A stretch of DNA of 64,000 nt from G963678445 sp963678445 (GTDB lineage: Bacteria; Hydrogenedentota; Hydrogenedentia; Hydrogenedentales; G963678445), in the NCBI GenBank assembly GCA_963678445.1, contig OY782877.1, forward strand, positions 3,534,001 through 3,598,000, given 5' to 3'. The notes under the pieces are model-generated. The model saw only the letters and a program-made list of their open reading frames with translations. It was not told the origin of the DNA and searched no databases. Shown piece after piece: positions 8,225 through 16,132 of the stretch; the first letter of the stretch is position 1, and every line of letters begins with the position of its first letter. The position numbers and the translations under genes were made by a program.

Positions 8225-9754
8225 ATGAAAGAACGCAAATCACAGGACGCAGCAAGCAGACCTGCGGGATACCAGGCACTGCTGGAGAGGTTCCAGTTGG
8301 AGACCATCCCCAATTGGCATCGATCCTACGTTTCACCGGGAACAGCCCACAAGATTGATACCGTCGATGGAGTCACCGAGGAAACCTTCCCTTCACGGTA
8401 CTGGCCCGGCGACAAACTGGGCGACCATCTGGAATTCGCACTCAAGTACGACGGAACGAATCTGGCCATCCTCGCCAGCGTGTTCCAATCTGCTCCACAA
8501 GACGAGATCAATGCGTACATTGAATCCAAGCCGCGAGGCAAGTACGCGCGTCGTATTTGGTATCTCTATGAACTCCTGATAGGAACGCCCCTTCCCTTGG
8601 ACGACTTGAAGAAGGGCGAGTACATCGACCTGCTCGAGCCTGATCAATATTTTACATTGGCGTCGCCTCGACAAGTTCGACGGCAGAAGCTCAACGACAA
8701 TTTGCTGGGAGAAGCCGGTTTCTTCCCGCTCATCCGGCGTACAGACGAATTGCGCAACTTCGAGGAAGCCGGGCTTAACGAACGCTGCAAGAATGTCGTG
8801 TCGGCCTATTCGCCCGATCTGCTGAAGCGGGCGTTGAGCTACCTGTATACGAAGGAAACGAAGTCGTCCTTTGAAATCGAGCACATCAAGCCGAACTCGA
8901 CGCGCACGGAGCGTTTCATCGCGATGCTGCAGGTCGCGGAGAAGGAGGACTTCTGCGACAAGTCTCACCTGATCGATCTCCAGAACCGGATCGTCGATCC
9001 GCGCTTCAAAGACTCGGACTATCGCAAGACGCAGAACTACGTCGGCGAGAGTGTTGCGTGGCAGCGGGAGAAGGTCCACTTCGCATGCCCGAAACCAGAG
9101 GATCTTGAATCGCTCATGGGCGGGCTCATTGCTGCGCACCAGCGCATGGACGAAGGCGGGGTTCATCCCGTGGTCCATGCAGCGGCGGTTGCCTATGGGT
9201 TCGTCTTTCTACATCCCTTCGAGGACGGCAACGGGCGCATTCACCGTTTCCTGATTCACAACATCCTCGCGCGCAAGCAATTCACGCCGGAAGGAATCAT
9301 GTTCCCGGTATCTGCGTCCATGCTGAGAAATCCTGGCGAATACGATGCATCCCTGGAAGCGTTCTCCAGGCCGCTCATGACCCTGGTCGAATACACGCTC
9401 GATGAAGACGGGCGCATGACGGTGACGAACGATACCCGCAGGTGGTACGCATACATCGACATGACTGCCCAGGTAGAGGCGCTCTTCCGGTTCATTCAGC
9501 GCACCATCGAGACAGAACTGGTTGAGGAGTTGTCGTTCATCGCCAGATACGATGAGACCAGGAAAGCCATTCAAGACATTGTGGATATGCCAGACCGGCA
9601 AATCGATCTATTTATCCGGTTTTGTCTGCAGAACAACGGACGTCTTTCCGCAAAGAAACGCAGCCAGTTCGACTTCCTGTCGGATGACGAGGTGACCGAG
9701 ATGGAGAAGGCAATACAGGCTTCTTATGGGACCAGTGCGCAGGAAGAGGTATGA
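8225..9754 (+). CDS. Fic family protein (probable AMP-transferase)
   Basis: An intact 509-residue protein with the Fic active-site motif HPFEDGNGRIHR at residues 330-341: the catalytic His, the acidic residue and the GNGR anion-binding loop are all present, so the enzyme should transfer AMP or another nucleotide moiety to a target hydroxyl. Near residues 213-218 the stretch SSFEIE resembles the inhibitory (S/T)xxxE(G/N) helix that plugs the ATP site in many Fic proteins, although the residue after Glu is His, not Gly or Asn. The C-terminus (residues 430-509) is a helical, winged-helix-like region. It stands alone behind a strong promoter (8164-8191), with no separate antitoxin gene next to it. 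Target unknown; a stand-alone regulatory or defence role is inferred. Confidence 0.85.
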   Translation: MKERKSQDAASRPAGYQALLERFQLETIPNWHRSYVSPGTAHKIDTVDGVTEETFPSRYWPGDKLGDHLEFALKYDGTNLAILASVFQSAPQDEINAYIESKPRGKYARRIWYLYELLIGTPLPLDDLKKGEYIDLLEPDQYFTLASPRQVRRQKLNDNLLGEAGFFPLIRRTDELRNFEEAGLNERCKNVVSAYSPDLLKRALSYLYTKETKSSFEIEHIKPNSTRTERFIAMLQVAEKEDFCDKSHLIDLQNRIVDPRFKDSDYRKTQNYVGESVAWQREKVHFACPKPEDLESLMGGLIAAHQRMDEGGVHPVVHAAAVAYGFVFLHPFEDGNGRIHRFLIHNILARKQFTPEGIMFPVSASMLRNPGEYDASLEAFSRPLMTLVEYTLDEDGRMTVTNDTRRWYAYIDMTAQVEALFRFIQRTIETELVEELSFIARYDETRKAIQDIVDMPDRQIDLFIRFCLQNNGRLSAKKRSQFDFLSDDEVTEMEKAIQASYGTSAQEEV

Positions 9755-10220
9755 GTAGCGTTCGAACGAGATTCCTGCTGCTTAGTGATTTTCATGGCCA
9801 GATAGGCCAAGCGGATGATCTTGCTGAACGAACCAAAGCCACTGCAGTGCTTCATGTGGATTTTCCAGGTATTCTTGCAGATTAGAAATGGATTTCTAAG
9901 CTGCACGCCTTGCTCCTAAATGGGCCTGCCCTTTGATCGGCACGGTCCGTTTCGTCGGTAAATATCCATATCTACCGCGATTCCCTACCAAGCCCTGGGC
10001 TAACTCAATCGCTGCGCCATAACTTCGCAAAGGTGTAGTACAGCGGAGAGGATAATCTCGCTCAGAGTTCTGCGCGTTTCGCCGTGAACCTGCTCTCCAA
10101 CCACAACAATCCCACCTGAAGCGCTCTTTCGCTGGCGTTTTGCGCCGTAAGGAGCGCCGGCGAATCCGTCCGTTTTATCCTTGAAGACTCTTGTTGATTT
10201 GGCATCTCTGGATCTGTTAC
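9755..10220. other. Non-coding or decayed stretch between fic and the TetR operon
   Basis: No intact gene. A plus-strand reading near 10008-10124 gives QSLRHNFAKV, a stop, then ARFAVNLLSNHNNPT and a stop, which has the flavour of the C-terminal tail of a transposase. A minus-strand frame around 9800-9900 (IRLAYLAMKIT) is similarly suggestive. Neither is long enough to assign. The right end, from about 10190, holds the likely promoter of the TetR operon (TTGATT at 10194). Confidence 0.3.
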
Positions 10221-10240
10221 CTTACTTAGCACTTAGTAAG
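10221..10240. promoter_or_regulatory. Palindromic operator upstream of the TetR regulator
   Basis: The 20-base stretch has inverted arms CTTACT and AGTAAG around an 8-base centre, and also contains ACTTAG twice. Its size, symmetry and position 20 bases before the regulator's start codon are typical of a TetR-family operator, so the regulator probably represses itself and the long operon behind it. Confidence 0.6.
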
Positions 10241-10259
10241 TTATATGGAGAAAGTCATC

Positions 10260-10955
10260 ATGGCAAAGAAAAAAACGCGGGACGCGGAAGCCACGAAGAA
10301 GACGGTACTTCAGGCGGCGGAGAGGCTGTTCGCAGAAAAGGGGTTTGCGGGAACGACGCTGCGCGAGATTGCCGAGGCAAGTGGCGCGTCGGGTCCGTTG
10401 ATCGTGTTCCATTTCAAAGACAAACAGGGCGTGTATGAAGCGGTGAAGGCCGCGATTATCCGGCGTTTCTTTGCGGCACATGACGAAACGCCGCTGCCGG
10501 AAGCGTCGTTCCGTTCGTTTCTCGAACATATTCTGCGGGCGATGTTCCGGTTCTACCGCGACAACCCGAGCATGTTGCGGCTGGCGAACTGGGGCCGGCT
10601 TGAGGGCAACACGGATCCGTGGCCGGGCGAGGAAGAGTGGCATCACGCGTGCTGGGACCGCATCCGTCAGGCGCAGGAGTGTGGCGAAATACGGGCCGAC
10701 CTGACGCCGCTCAATATTTCGATCTTTATCTGCGGGGCGGTTCACATCTGGTGGGAATACCACAAGCATTTCCTGGAACACACGATGGAAACTCGGAAAG
10801 GCAAGATTGACGCAGACGAGTTCTACCTTAGTCAGTGCCTTTCGTTTGTCCAGCAGGGGCTCTCGAATCCGGATGCGATGAACGAGAAGAAAGCATTGCC
10901 TTCAAAACCGGCAACGAAAGGAAAGCGACATGCAAAAAAAACTACCCAATCCTGA
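10260..10955 (+). CDS. TetR family transcriptional regulator
   Basis: Start chosen at ATG 10260 (MAKKKTRDAE) because GGAG lies nine bases upstream; an ATG at 10245 would remove that site. The protein has 231 residues. The N-terminus is a classical TetR helix-turn-helix: VLQAAERLFAEKGFAGTTL, then IAEASGASGPLIVFHFKDK. The C-terminal domain, which would bind the inducer, has Trp- and His-rich helices (EEEWHHACWDRI, AVHIWWEYHKHF). A basic, Lys-rich tail ends the protein. Its last 26 bases overlap the next gene, so it is transcribed with the methyltransferase/ABC operon it most likely represses via the palindrome at 10221-10240. The ligand is unknown; the downstream genes suggest a small molecule that is methylated and transported. 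Confidence 0.9.
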   Translation: MAKKKTRDAEATKKTVLQAAERLFAEKGFAGTTLREIAEASGASGPLIVFHFKDKQGVYEAVKAAIIRRFFAAHDETPLPEASFRSFLEHILRAMFRFYRDNPSMLRLANWGRLEGNTDPWPGEEEWHHACWDRIRQAQECGEIRADLTPLNISIFICGAVHIWWEYHKHFLEHTMETRKGKIDADEFYLSQCLSFVQQGLSNPDAMNEKKALPSKPATKGKRHAKKTTQS

Positions 10956-11964
10956 ATTCGATTCGGGAAAACTCTTCATGCTGCCGTATGAGGCGTTGAA
11001 GTGGGAACTGCTCAAGACGGCCATTGAGTTGAAAATTTTCGACCACACTTCCGAGCCCGCGTCCGCATTGGCGATCGGCGGCGCACTCTCGCTTCATCCG
11101 GGCAACACGGAATACATGTTGAACGCGCTGGTCGCGTTGGGTTGCCTGAAAAAAGAAGGTGGGTTGTACCGCAACACGGCGCAGACCGAACACTTTCTGA
11201 CGTCGGGAAAGGACACGTCACTTGGCGAGTCGCTTCTCTTCATGTCCGCTTGGACGCTACCGGTCCTGAACGGCGGATTGAAGGAAATGGTCAGGAATGG
11301 CCCGCCGCCTCAGAAGGATATGGCGAATCCGGATATCTGGGAAAAGGCCGCGCGCGTCAGCGTCAACCACTCGCGTTGCGGGCGTGCGCAACTGATTGCG
11401 CGCCATGTAGCTGCGTTGCCGGAATTTCCGTCGTTCACGAAAATCCTTGACCTGGGCGCGGGACCCGGTATCTTCGGCATCGCGGTTGCGGCGGCGCATC
11501 CGACCCTGTCTTGCGTGCTCTTCGATCAACCCGCCGTCACTAAAGTCGCCGAGGAGGTCGTTGCGGAATACGGCATGGCGGATCGCGTTTCCGTGATGGG
11601 CGGCGATTACATGCGGGACGATTTCGGCGCGGACTACGCGTTCATCATGGCCAACTTCACGCTGAATTTCTATCGCGACCGCCTTGGTGAAATCATGCGC
11701 AAGGTGCTTGCCGCGCTCAAGCCCGGCGGTATCTTCATGGTCACCTCCGACGGACTAGATCCCGACAAGGCTGGGCCCGCGGGTAGCGTGATCAGTTGGT
11801 TGCCGACCATGCTTCAGGGCCAGGACATGTCGTTCGAGACCGGACAGATCGCCCGCGCCATGCGGGAAGCGGGGTTCGTTTCGACCGAACAGAAAACGCT
11901 CACCGACATCGAACTCGAGGCCCACGGTCCGGTCGAGATGACCATTGGCAGGAAAGGGCGATAG
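10930..11964 (+). CDS. O-methyltransferase, acetylserotonin/hydroxyindole type
   Basis: 344 residues. The N-terminus (residues 10-95) is the helical dimerisation/winged-helix domain of plant-type O-methyltransferases (LKTAIELKIFDHT, YMLNALVALGCL, LYRNTAQTEHFL). The C-terminal domain has the SAM-binding motif ILDLGAGPGIFGIA near residue 172 and the later LKPGGIFMV strand. The family methylates hydroxyl groups on small aromatic molecules. The start overlaps the TetR gene by 26 bases and the next gene begins two bases after the stop, so it is well inside the operon. Substrate not predictable. Confidence 0.85.
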   Translation: MQKKLPNPEFDSGKLFMLPYEALKWELLKTAIELKIFDHTSEPASALAIGGALSLHPGNTEYMLNALVALGCLKKEGGLYRNTAQTEHFLTSGKDTSLGESLLFMSAWTLPVLNGGLKEMVRNGPPPQKDMANPDIWEKAARVSVNHSRCGRAQLIARHVAALPEFPSFTKILDLGAGPGIFGIAVAAAHPTLSCVLFDQPAVTKVAEEVVAEYGMADRVSVMGGDYMRDDFGADYAFIMANFTLNFYRDRLGEIMRKVLAALKPGGIFMVTSDGLDPDKAGPAGSVISWLPTMLQGQDMSFETGQIARAMREAGFVSTEQKTLTDIELEAHGPVEMTIGRKGR

Positions 11965-11966
11965 CG

Positions 11967-12593
11967 ATGGAGAAGGAAACGTATTGGTCACGATTCGCCG
12001 ATGATTTCGAAGAACGCAACATCTATGTCGCCGGAGTCGAAAGCATCAATGCGATTCGCGAAAACCTCAGGCAATGCGCTCTCAAAGGGGGTGTTCTGGA
12101 TCTGGGTTGCGGCAACGGCTCCTATTCGAAAGTTCTGCCCGAAACGGCGACCCAGGTGTGGGCGACGGATTTTTCCGAAGAGATGGTCACCGTCTCGAAA
12201 GAGCGCCTGAAGTCGTACGAAGGCATTCGAGTCGAGCAGGCGAATTGCCTGGACCTTTCTTATGAAGATGGGCGATTCGACGCCGTAGTCATGGTCAATC
12301 TCCTGCATGTCATTCCGGAGCCGGAGCTGGCGATTCGAGAGAGCCACCGCGTTCTCAAGCCCGGCGGGACGCTGACCGTTGTCAGTTTTACGGCGGAGGG
12401 CCTCACCCCCGACGAGCTGCAAAAGATGGTCCAACGCTATCTGGAACAATACGGACAACCGCCAAAGTCCGCTCGATCGTTGACGGTGGACGATGCGAAA
12501 GCGTTGGTTAAAACTGCGGGATTCCGGATACGGGACGCGCGTTTGATCGGCGCCGCCTGCAAAGCCGTTTTCGTCCACGCAATACGCGAATAA
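11967..12593 (+). CDS. Class I SAM-dependent methyltransferase
   Basis: ATG 11967 (MEKETYWSRFADDFEE) follows the previous stop by two bases and gives 208 residues. Motif I is VLDLGCGNGSYSK at residues 42-54, the acidic end of strand 2 is ATDFSEEM, and post-motif strands are FDAVVMVNLLHVI and LKPGGTLTVVSF. This is the Methyltransf_11 type, common for small molecules. No substrate clue in the sequence; the setting among other methyltransferases is the only context. Confidence 0.85.
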   Translation: MEKETYWSRFADDFEERNIYVAGVESINAIRENLRQCALKGGVLDLGCGNGSYSKVLPETATQVWATDFSEEMVTVSKERLKSYEGIRVEQANCLDLSYEDGRFDAVVMVNLLHVIPEPELAIRESHRVLKPGGTLTVVSFTAEGLTPDELQKMVQRYLEQYGQPPKSARSLTVDDAKALVKTAGFRIRDARLIGAACKAVFVHAIRE

Positions 12594-12614
12594 TTTGTAA
12601 AGGAGAGGTCTGCT

Positions 12615-13121
12615 ATGACTGTCTGGGGAATCGGTGGAAAATGGCTTTTGTGGAGTCTGTTCGCATCCGCGCCAGTAATTGTCTGTGCCTATATTTTTTG
12701 CGACGCTCTGACGGTTGCGTTGCTTTCTCCCTGGTGGTTTTATGGGGCTGGAACTGCAATCCTGCTGATAGGAATTCCGTTCTGGCTGCTTTCGGCAATC
12801 ACGGTGAAACAGGCGTTCGAGTCAGAGACGTTCTGCACGAGCGGCGTCTTCGCGCTCTGCCGCAATCCGATTTACGCGGCGTGGGTTCTGTTTCTCGTAC
12901 CGGGCGGCGTGTTGTTTACGCGGAATCCGCTGTTGCTGACGATTCCATTCATCATGTATGGGGTACTTCGCCTTGTTCTCCCCAAAGAAGAAGCATGGCT
13001 GGAAGAAAAATACGGTGCTTCATACCGGGAGTACAAGGCGAAGGTTCCCCGAATCCTACCCATAGGGCGCATCTTTCTCCTGAAATCGAAGACTAATCGA
13101 AAGAAAGCGAGCGGAGCATGA
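12615..13121 (+). CDS. Membrane isoprenylcysteine/phospholipid-type methyltransferase
   Basis: A 168-residue membrane protein with four or five hydrophobic segments and the ICMT/PEMT signature near the C-terminal half: GVFALCRNPIYAAWVLF (the RNP-Y element), then KEEAWLEEKYGASYREY and VPRILP. The family methylates lipid-linked or lipophilic thiols, carboxylates or amines at the membrane surface using cytosolic SAM. An AGGAGAGG ribosome site lies upstream. Its inclusion with soluble methyltransferases suggests a hydrophobic substrate or product. Ends in an ATGA overlap with a 12-codon frame (13118-13156). Confidence 0.8.
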   Translation: MTVWGIGGKWLLWSLFASAPVIVCAYIFCDALTVALLSPWWFYGAGTAILLIGIPFWLLSAITVKQAFESETFCTSGVFALCRNPIYAAWVLFLVPGGVLFTRNPLLLTIPFIMYGVLRLVLPKEEAWLEEKYGASYREYKAKVPRILPIGRIFLLKSKTNRKKASGA

Positions 13122-13156
13122 AAGAAGTTCTGAGCCGACTCGTCGTGCCGCAATAA
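13118..13156 (+). other. 12-codon frame, possible coupling leader
   Basis: ATG 13118 overlaps the preceding stop as ATGA and encodes MKEVLSRLVVPQ, then TAA. It fills most of the gap to the next gene at 13169. It may only couple translation, or be the stub of a deleted gene. Confidence 0.2.
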
Positions 13157-13168
13157 GGGAAACTCGTC

Positions 13169-13990
13169 ATGAACAATCACAAGTTAACAGGAATTCCAGA
13201 AACGCTTCTGATCGCGTTGTGGGCGCGCGCGGCCGCCACCCAAGAGGCGGAACCGATCATCCAGGATCCCAAGGCGGTCGAGATGGTTTCGGAGATTGAT
13301 TATGATTTTACGCGCTTTGAGGCGTCCAACCGTTTCACCAGGCTTGGTGTTGCGGTGCGCACCATGATTCTGGATCGGGAATTGTCCGCCCTGCTGGCCA
13401 GGTATCCCAGCGCGGTCGTGGTCAATTTCGGCGCGGGACTGGACACGCGGCATGCGCGGATGCAGTGCGGGAATATCGACTGGTACGAGATCGATGTGCC
13501 TGAATCCATCGAACTGCGCCGCCAGTTCTTTTCCGAAACGGAGCATTATCATTTCATCGCGCAATCCATGTTTGACCGGTCGTGGATGGACCAGATCGAT
13601 ACGGCGGGCCGCCCGGCGATCTTCCTCGCCGAAGGGCTCTTCATGTATTTCGAGGAAGAGGAACTCAAGCCATTCTTCGGTGAACTGGCTGTGCACTTCC
13701 CCCATTCCGAAATGCTTTTTGAGATGTTGGCACCGCTCATGGTGGGGAAAAGCAAGCATCACGAAACAGTCAAGAAAATGGACAGCGCGGCGGAATTCAA
13801 ATGGGGCTTGAAAGACTCCCGTGCCATGGAATCGTGGCATCCGGGCATTCGCTTTATCGCTGAGTGGAATTACTTCGATTTCTACAAGGAACGCTGGGGG
13901 TTGTTCGGCACAGTTGCCCGGCTTCCATTCATTCGTCCGCGCCTGGCGTGCCGGATCGTGCATTTGTCATTCGGAAATACAGAACGATAG
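13169..13990 (+). CDS. LCM-family (leucine carboxyl methyltransferase-like) O-methyltransferase
   Basis: 273 residues. The order ETLLIALWARA, IIQDPKAVEMV, VVNFGAGLDTRHARM (SAM motif near residue 84), YEIDVPESIELRR and AIFLAEGLFMYFEEEE is diagnostic of the LCM/TcmP family, which methylates carboxyl or hydroxyl groups of proteins or polyketide-like compounds. A paralogue lies three genes downstream at 15221, with the same motif layout but clearly diverged. Within the operon it follows the membrane methyltransferase and precedes another class I enzyme by nine bases. Confidence 0.85.
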   Translation: MNNHKLTGIPETLLIALWARAAATQEAEPIIQDPKAVEMVSEIDYDFTRFEASNRFTRLGVAVRTMILDRELSALLARYPSAVVVNFGAGLDTRHARMQCGNIDWYEIDVPESIELRRQFFSETEHYHFIAQSMFDRSWMDQIDTAGRPAIFLAEGLFMYFEEEELKPFFGELAVHFPHSEMLFEMLAPLMVGKSKHHETVKKMDSAAEFKWGLKDSRAMESWHPGIRFIAEWNYFDFYKERWGLFGTVARLPFIRPRLACRIVHLSFGNTER

Positions 13991-13999
13991 GAGAAGACC

Positions 14000-14737
14000 A
14001 TGGGGACTGTTCAGGCACATTACGAGGATTTGCTCGCGGGCGTCTATTCCTGGATGTTCGGCGGCTTCGACCAGGCCTGCGCGAACAACGCGGCGTTTTT
14101 CGAGCAGATGGGAATCGTGTATACCGGCTCCGGCGTGGCGCTCGATTTGGGCGCGGGATGCGGCTTTCAATCCATCCCGCTCGCGCGACTGGAATTTCCC
14201 GTGGTCGCCATCGACACGGACGCAACGCTCCTGGCGGAGTTGCAGGCGCATGCCGGGGGGCTGAGCATCACGCCGGTTCATGACGACCTGATGCAATTCG
14301 AGCGGCATTGCGCGAGCAGAATCGCGCTGGCCGTCTGCATGACCGATACGCTGCTCCATCTCGAGAGTCCCGAGACCGTACGCACACTCTGCGCGAAAAT
14401 CCACGGCGCGCTGGATCCGGGCGGCAAATTCATCGTCAGTTTTCGCGACCTCTCGCATGAACTCTGTGGACTGGACCGCTTCATCCCCGTGCGGAGTGAC
14501 GCCTCGCGCATCATGACGTGCTTCCTCGAATACGCGCCGGAAAAGGTCCTCGTGCATGACTTGGTCCACGAAAGAAACGGCGACGCATGGGACTTCAGAA
14601 AGAGTTGTTACGCCAAGCTACGGCTCGCGAAGGCGACGGTGATTGAATACCTTTCCGACGCCGGTTTCGGAAAAATCCAGGAACACGAATCGCGCGGCAT
14701 GATCACGCTGATTTCCGAAAAACAATGCCCGGCGTAA
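14000..14737 (+). CDS. Class I SAM-dependent methyltransferase
   Basis: 245 residues with motif I VALDLGAGCGFQSIPLA near residue 47 and the acidic VVAIDTDATLL of strand 2. It also has LAVCMTDTLLHL and LDPGGKFIVSFRDL as later core strands. The N-terminal HYEDLLAGVYSWMFGGF is a common lead-in helix of this enzyme group. An AGGAG site precedes the start. Nothing in the sequence reveals the acceptor. Confidence 0.85.
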   Translation: MGTVQAHYEDLLAGVYSWMFGGFDQACANNAAFFEQMGIVYTGSGVALDLGAGCGFQSIPLARLEFPVVAIDTDATLLAELQAHAGGLSITPVHDDLMQFERHCASRIALAVCMTDTLLHLESPETVRTLCAKIHGALDPGGKFIVSFRDLSHELCGLDRFIPVRSDASRIMTCFLEYAPEKVLVHDLVHERNGDAWDFRKSCYAKLRLAKATVIEYLSDAGFGKIQEHESRGMITLISEKQCPA

Positions 14738-14765
14738 ACGGAAATGTATCAAAGGAGGTAATGAC

Positions 14766-15185
14766 ATGAAACTGGAAAACAGGTTGAAAGTGATCCTGCT
14801 GTGGATCGTGTTCCTGTTCGGGATGATGGCGCATTCCCAGTTGGCGGTTATGCCCGTATTCTTCGGCGTCGATGTCGCCATGCCTGAGGCAACAGGAAGC
14901 ATGCCCGCTTCTATGAAGTGGATGTACCTGTTCTTCTACCTGGTTCCCATGTTGCTTGTCGTGGGTGCTATGCTGTCCGATGCAAAGTGGTTTCGCATAA
15001 CCAACCTGCTGCTCTCCGGGGTCTTCGGTCTGATGAATGCCTTCCATCTCTACGAGCATTTTCTGGAAACGCCGAAAGACATGGTGCAGGTCGTTCTGCT
15101 GAGCTGCGTGTTCGTTTTCAGCATCTACCAGTGCGTTGTTTCTTCCAAATGGGTCAAGCAGGAGTGGGGCAAAGCCAAACCATGA
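14766..15185 (+). CDS. Small four-helix membrane protein
   Basis: 139 residues with four predicted membrane segments (LLWIVFLFGMMAH, MYLFFYLVPMLLVVGAML, LLLSGVFGLMNAFHLYE, VVLLSCVFVFSIYQCVV). A strong AAAGGAGG site precedes the ATG. Conserved-looking His residues in or near the segments (FHLYEH) could bind a metal or ligand. I do not recognise the family. It sits between a soluble methyltransferase and the second LCM-type enzyme, with its stop overlapping a possible upstream start (ATG 15182) of the latter. Confidence 0.7.
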   Translation: MKLENRLKVILLWIVFLFGMMAHSQLAVMPVFFGVDVAMPEATGSMPASMKWMYLFFYLVPMLLVVGAMLSDAKWFRITNLLLSGVFGLMNAFHLYEHFLETPKDMVQVVLLSCVFVFSIYQCVVSSKWVKQEWGKAKP

Positions 15186-15220
15186 ATCATGGAGCACCGA
15201 AAGAGCAGAGAGGCAACAAC

Positions 15221-16036
15221 ATGGAACCGAAAATCAGCATCAGGAAAGGCGGCGTTCAGGAGACGCTTCTGTTGCCTCTATGGGGCAGAGCCCATGAAAC
15301 AGGAAAAGAAAAGCCGCGATTGGTTGACAGCAAGGCGGTGGAAATAATCGAAAGACTTGATTATGACTTTTCAGCCATCGCAGAAACACAGTCCATGTCC
15401 CAGCATGGATGGGTAGCCCGAAGCCTTCATACTGACAATATGGCGCGCGAATTCATACGCAGGCATCCAGAGGCCGCGATTGTCAACATCGGCTGCGGCA
15501 TGGACACCACCTTCAGCCGTATTGACAACGGAACGATCACCTTTTACGAACTCGATCTTCCCGATGTTATCGAGCTCAGGGGGCATTTCTTTGAAGACAG
15601 TGAAAGGCACAGAAGTATTGCCTCTTCATTTCTGGAAACAGAATGGTTTGAGCAGATACGGGTTCGGGACGGCTTGTTATTTCTGGCCGGCGGAGTGCTC
15701 TATTACTTCGCCGAAGAACAGATCAAATCCTTTTTCATCGCCGTGGCGGACCATTTCAGGAAGTGCGAGTTGTACTTCGATTCGCTGGCTCCCATGGCAC
15801 TGAAAATGGCGAAAAAGCAGGTATTGAAAAAAGGCGGTATGGGTGTGGCTATGGATGACGGTTGGGGTCTCAAGCCAGTCCATTCCCTCGAAAAATGGGA
15901 CCCGCGGATCAAGGTCATACGTGCGACACCAATGTATGCCGGGATGAAAAAAGGGCTTCCTCTGCGGACAAAACTGGGGCTTTCTGTTCCGGACATCCTT
16001 GGGGCGTGTTCCATGGTGCATGTGAGAATTGAGTGA
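15221..16036 (+). CDS. Second LCM-family O-methyltransferase
   Basis: 271 residues from ATG 15221, chosen because GAGAGG lies just upstream; ATG 15182, overlapping the previous stop, is an alternative that adds 13 residues. Shows the LCM layout: VQETLLLPLWGRA, LVDSKAVEIIERLDYDF, IVNIGCGMDTTFSRI (SAM loop near residue 87), FYELDLPDVIELRGHFF and LLFLAGGVLYYF. Compared with the copy at 13169, the usual E after the LA dipeptide in the last motif is G (LAGGV versus LAEGL), which may alter activity. Followed by 96 bases before the ABC pair. Confidence 0.8.
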   Translation: MEPKISIRKGGVQETLLLPLWGRAHETGKEKPRLVDSKAVEIIERLDYDFSAIAETQSMSQHGWVARSLHTDNMAREFIRRHPEAAIVNIGCGMDTTFSRIDNGTITFYELDLPDVIELRGHFFEDSERHRSIASSFLETEWFEQIRVRDGLLFLAGGVLYYFAEEQIKSFFIAVADHFRKCELYFDSLAPMALKMAKKQVLKKGGMGVAMDDGWGLKPVHSLEKWDPRIKVIRATPMYAGMKKGLPLRTKLGLSVPDILGACSMVHVRIE

Positions 16037-16132
16037 TGGGCTCCTGTTTCTGCGAAGCGCGTCGACATGTTCTTTCCAGAATTTTGGAGGAAGGGACAGG
16101 GAATATCCCACAGAAAAAACTGGAGTATTGTT

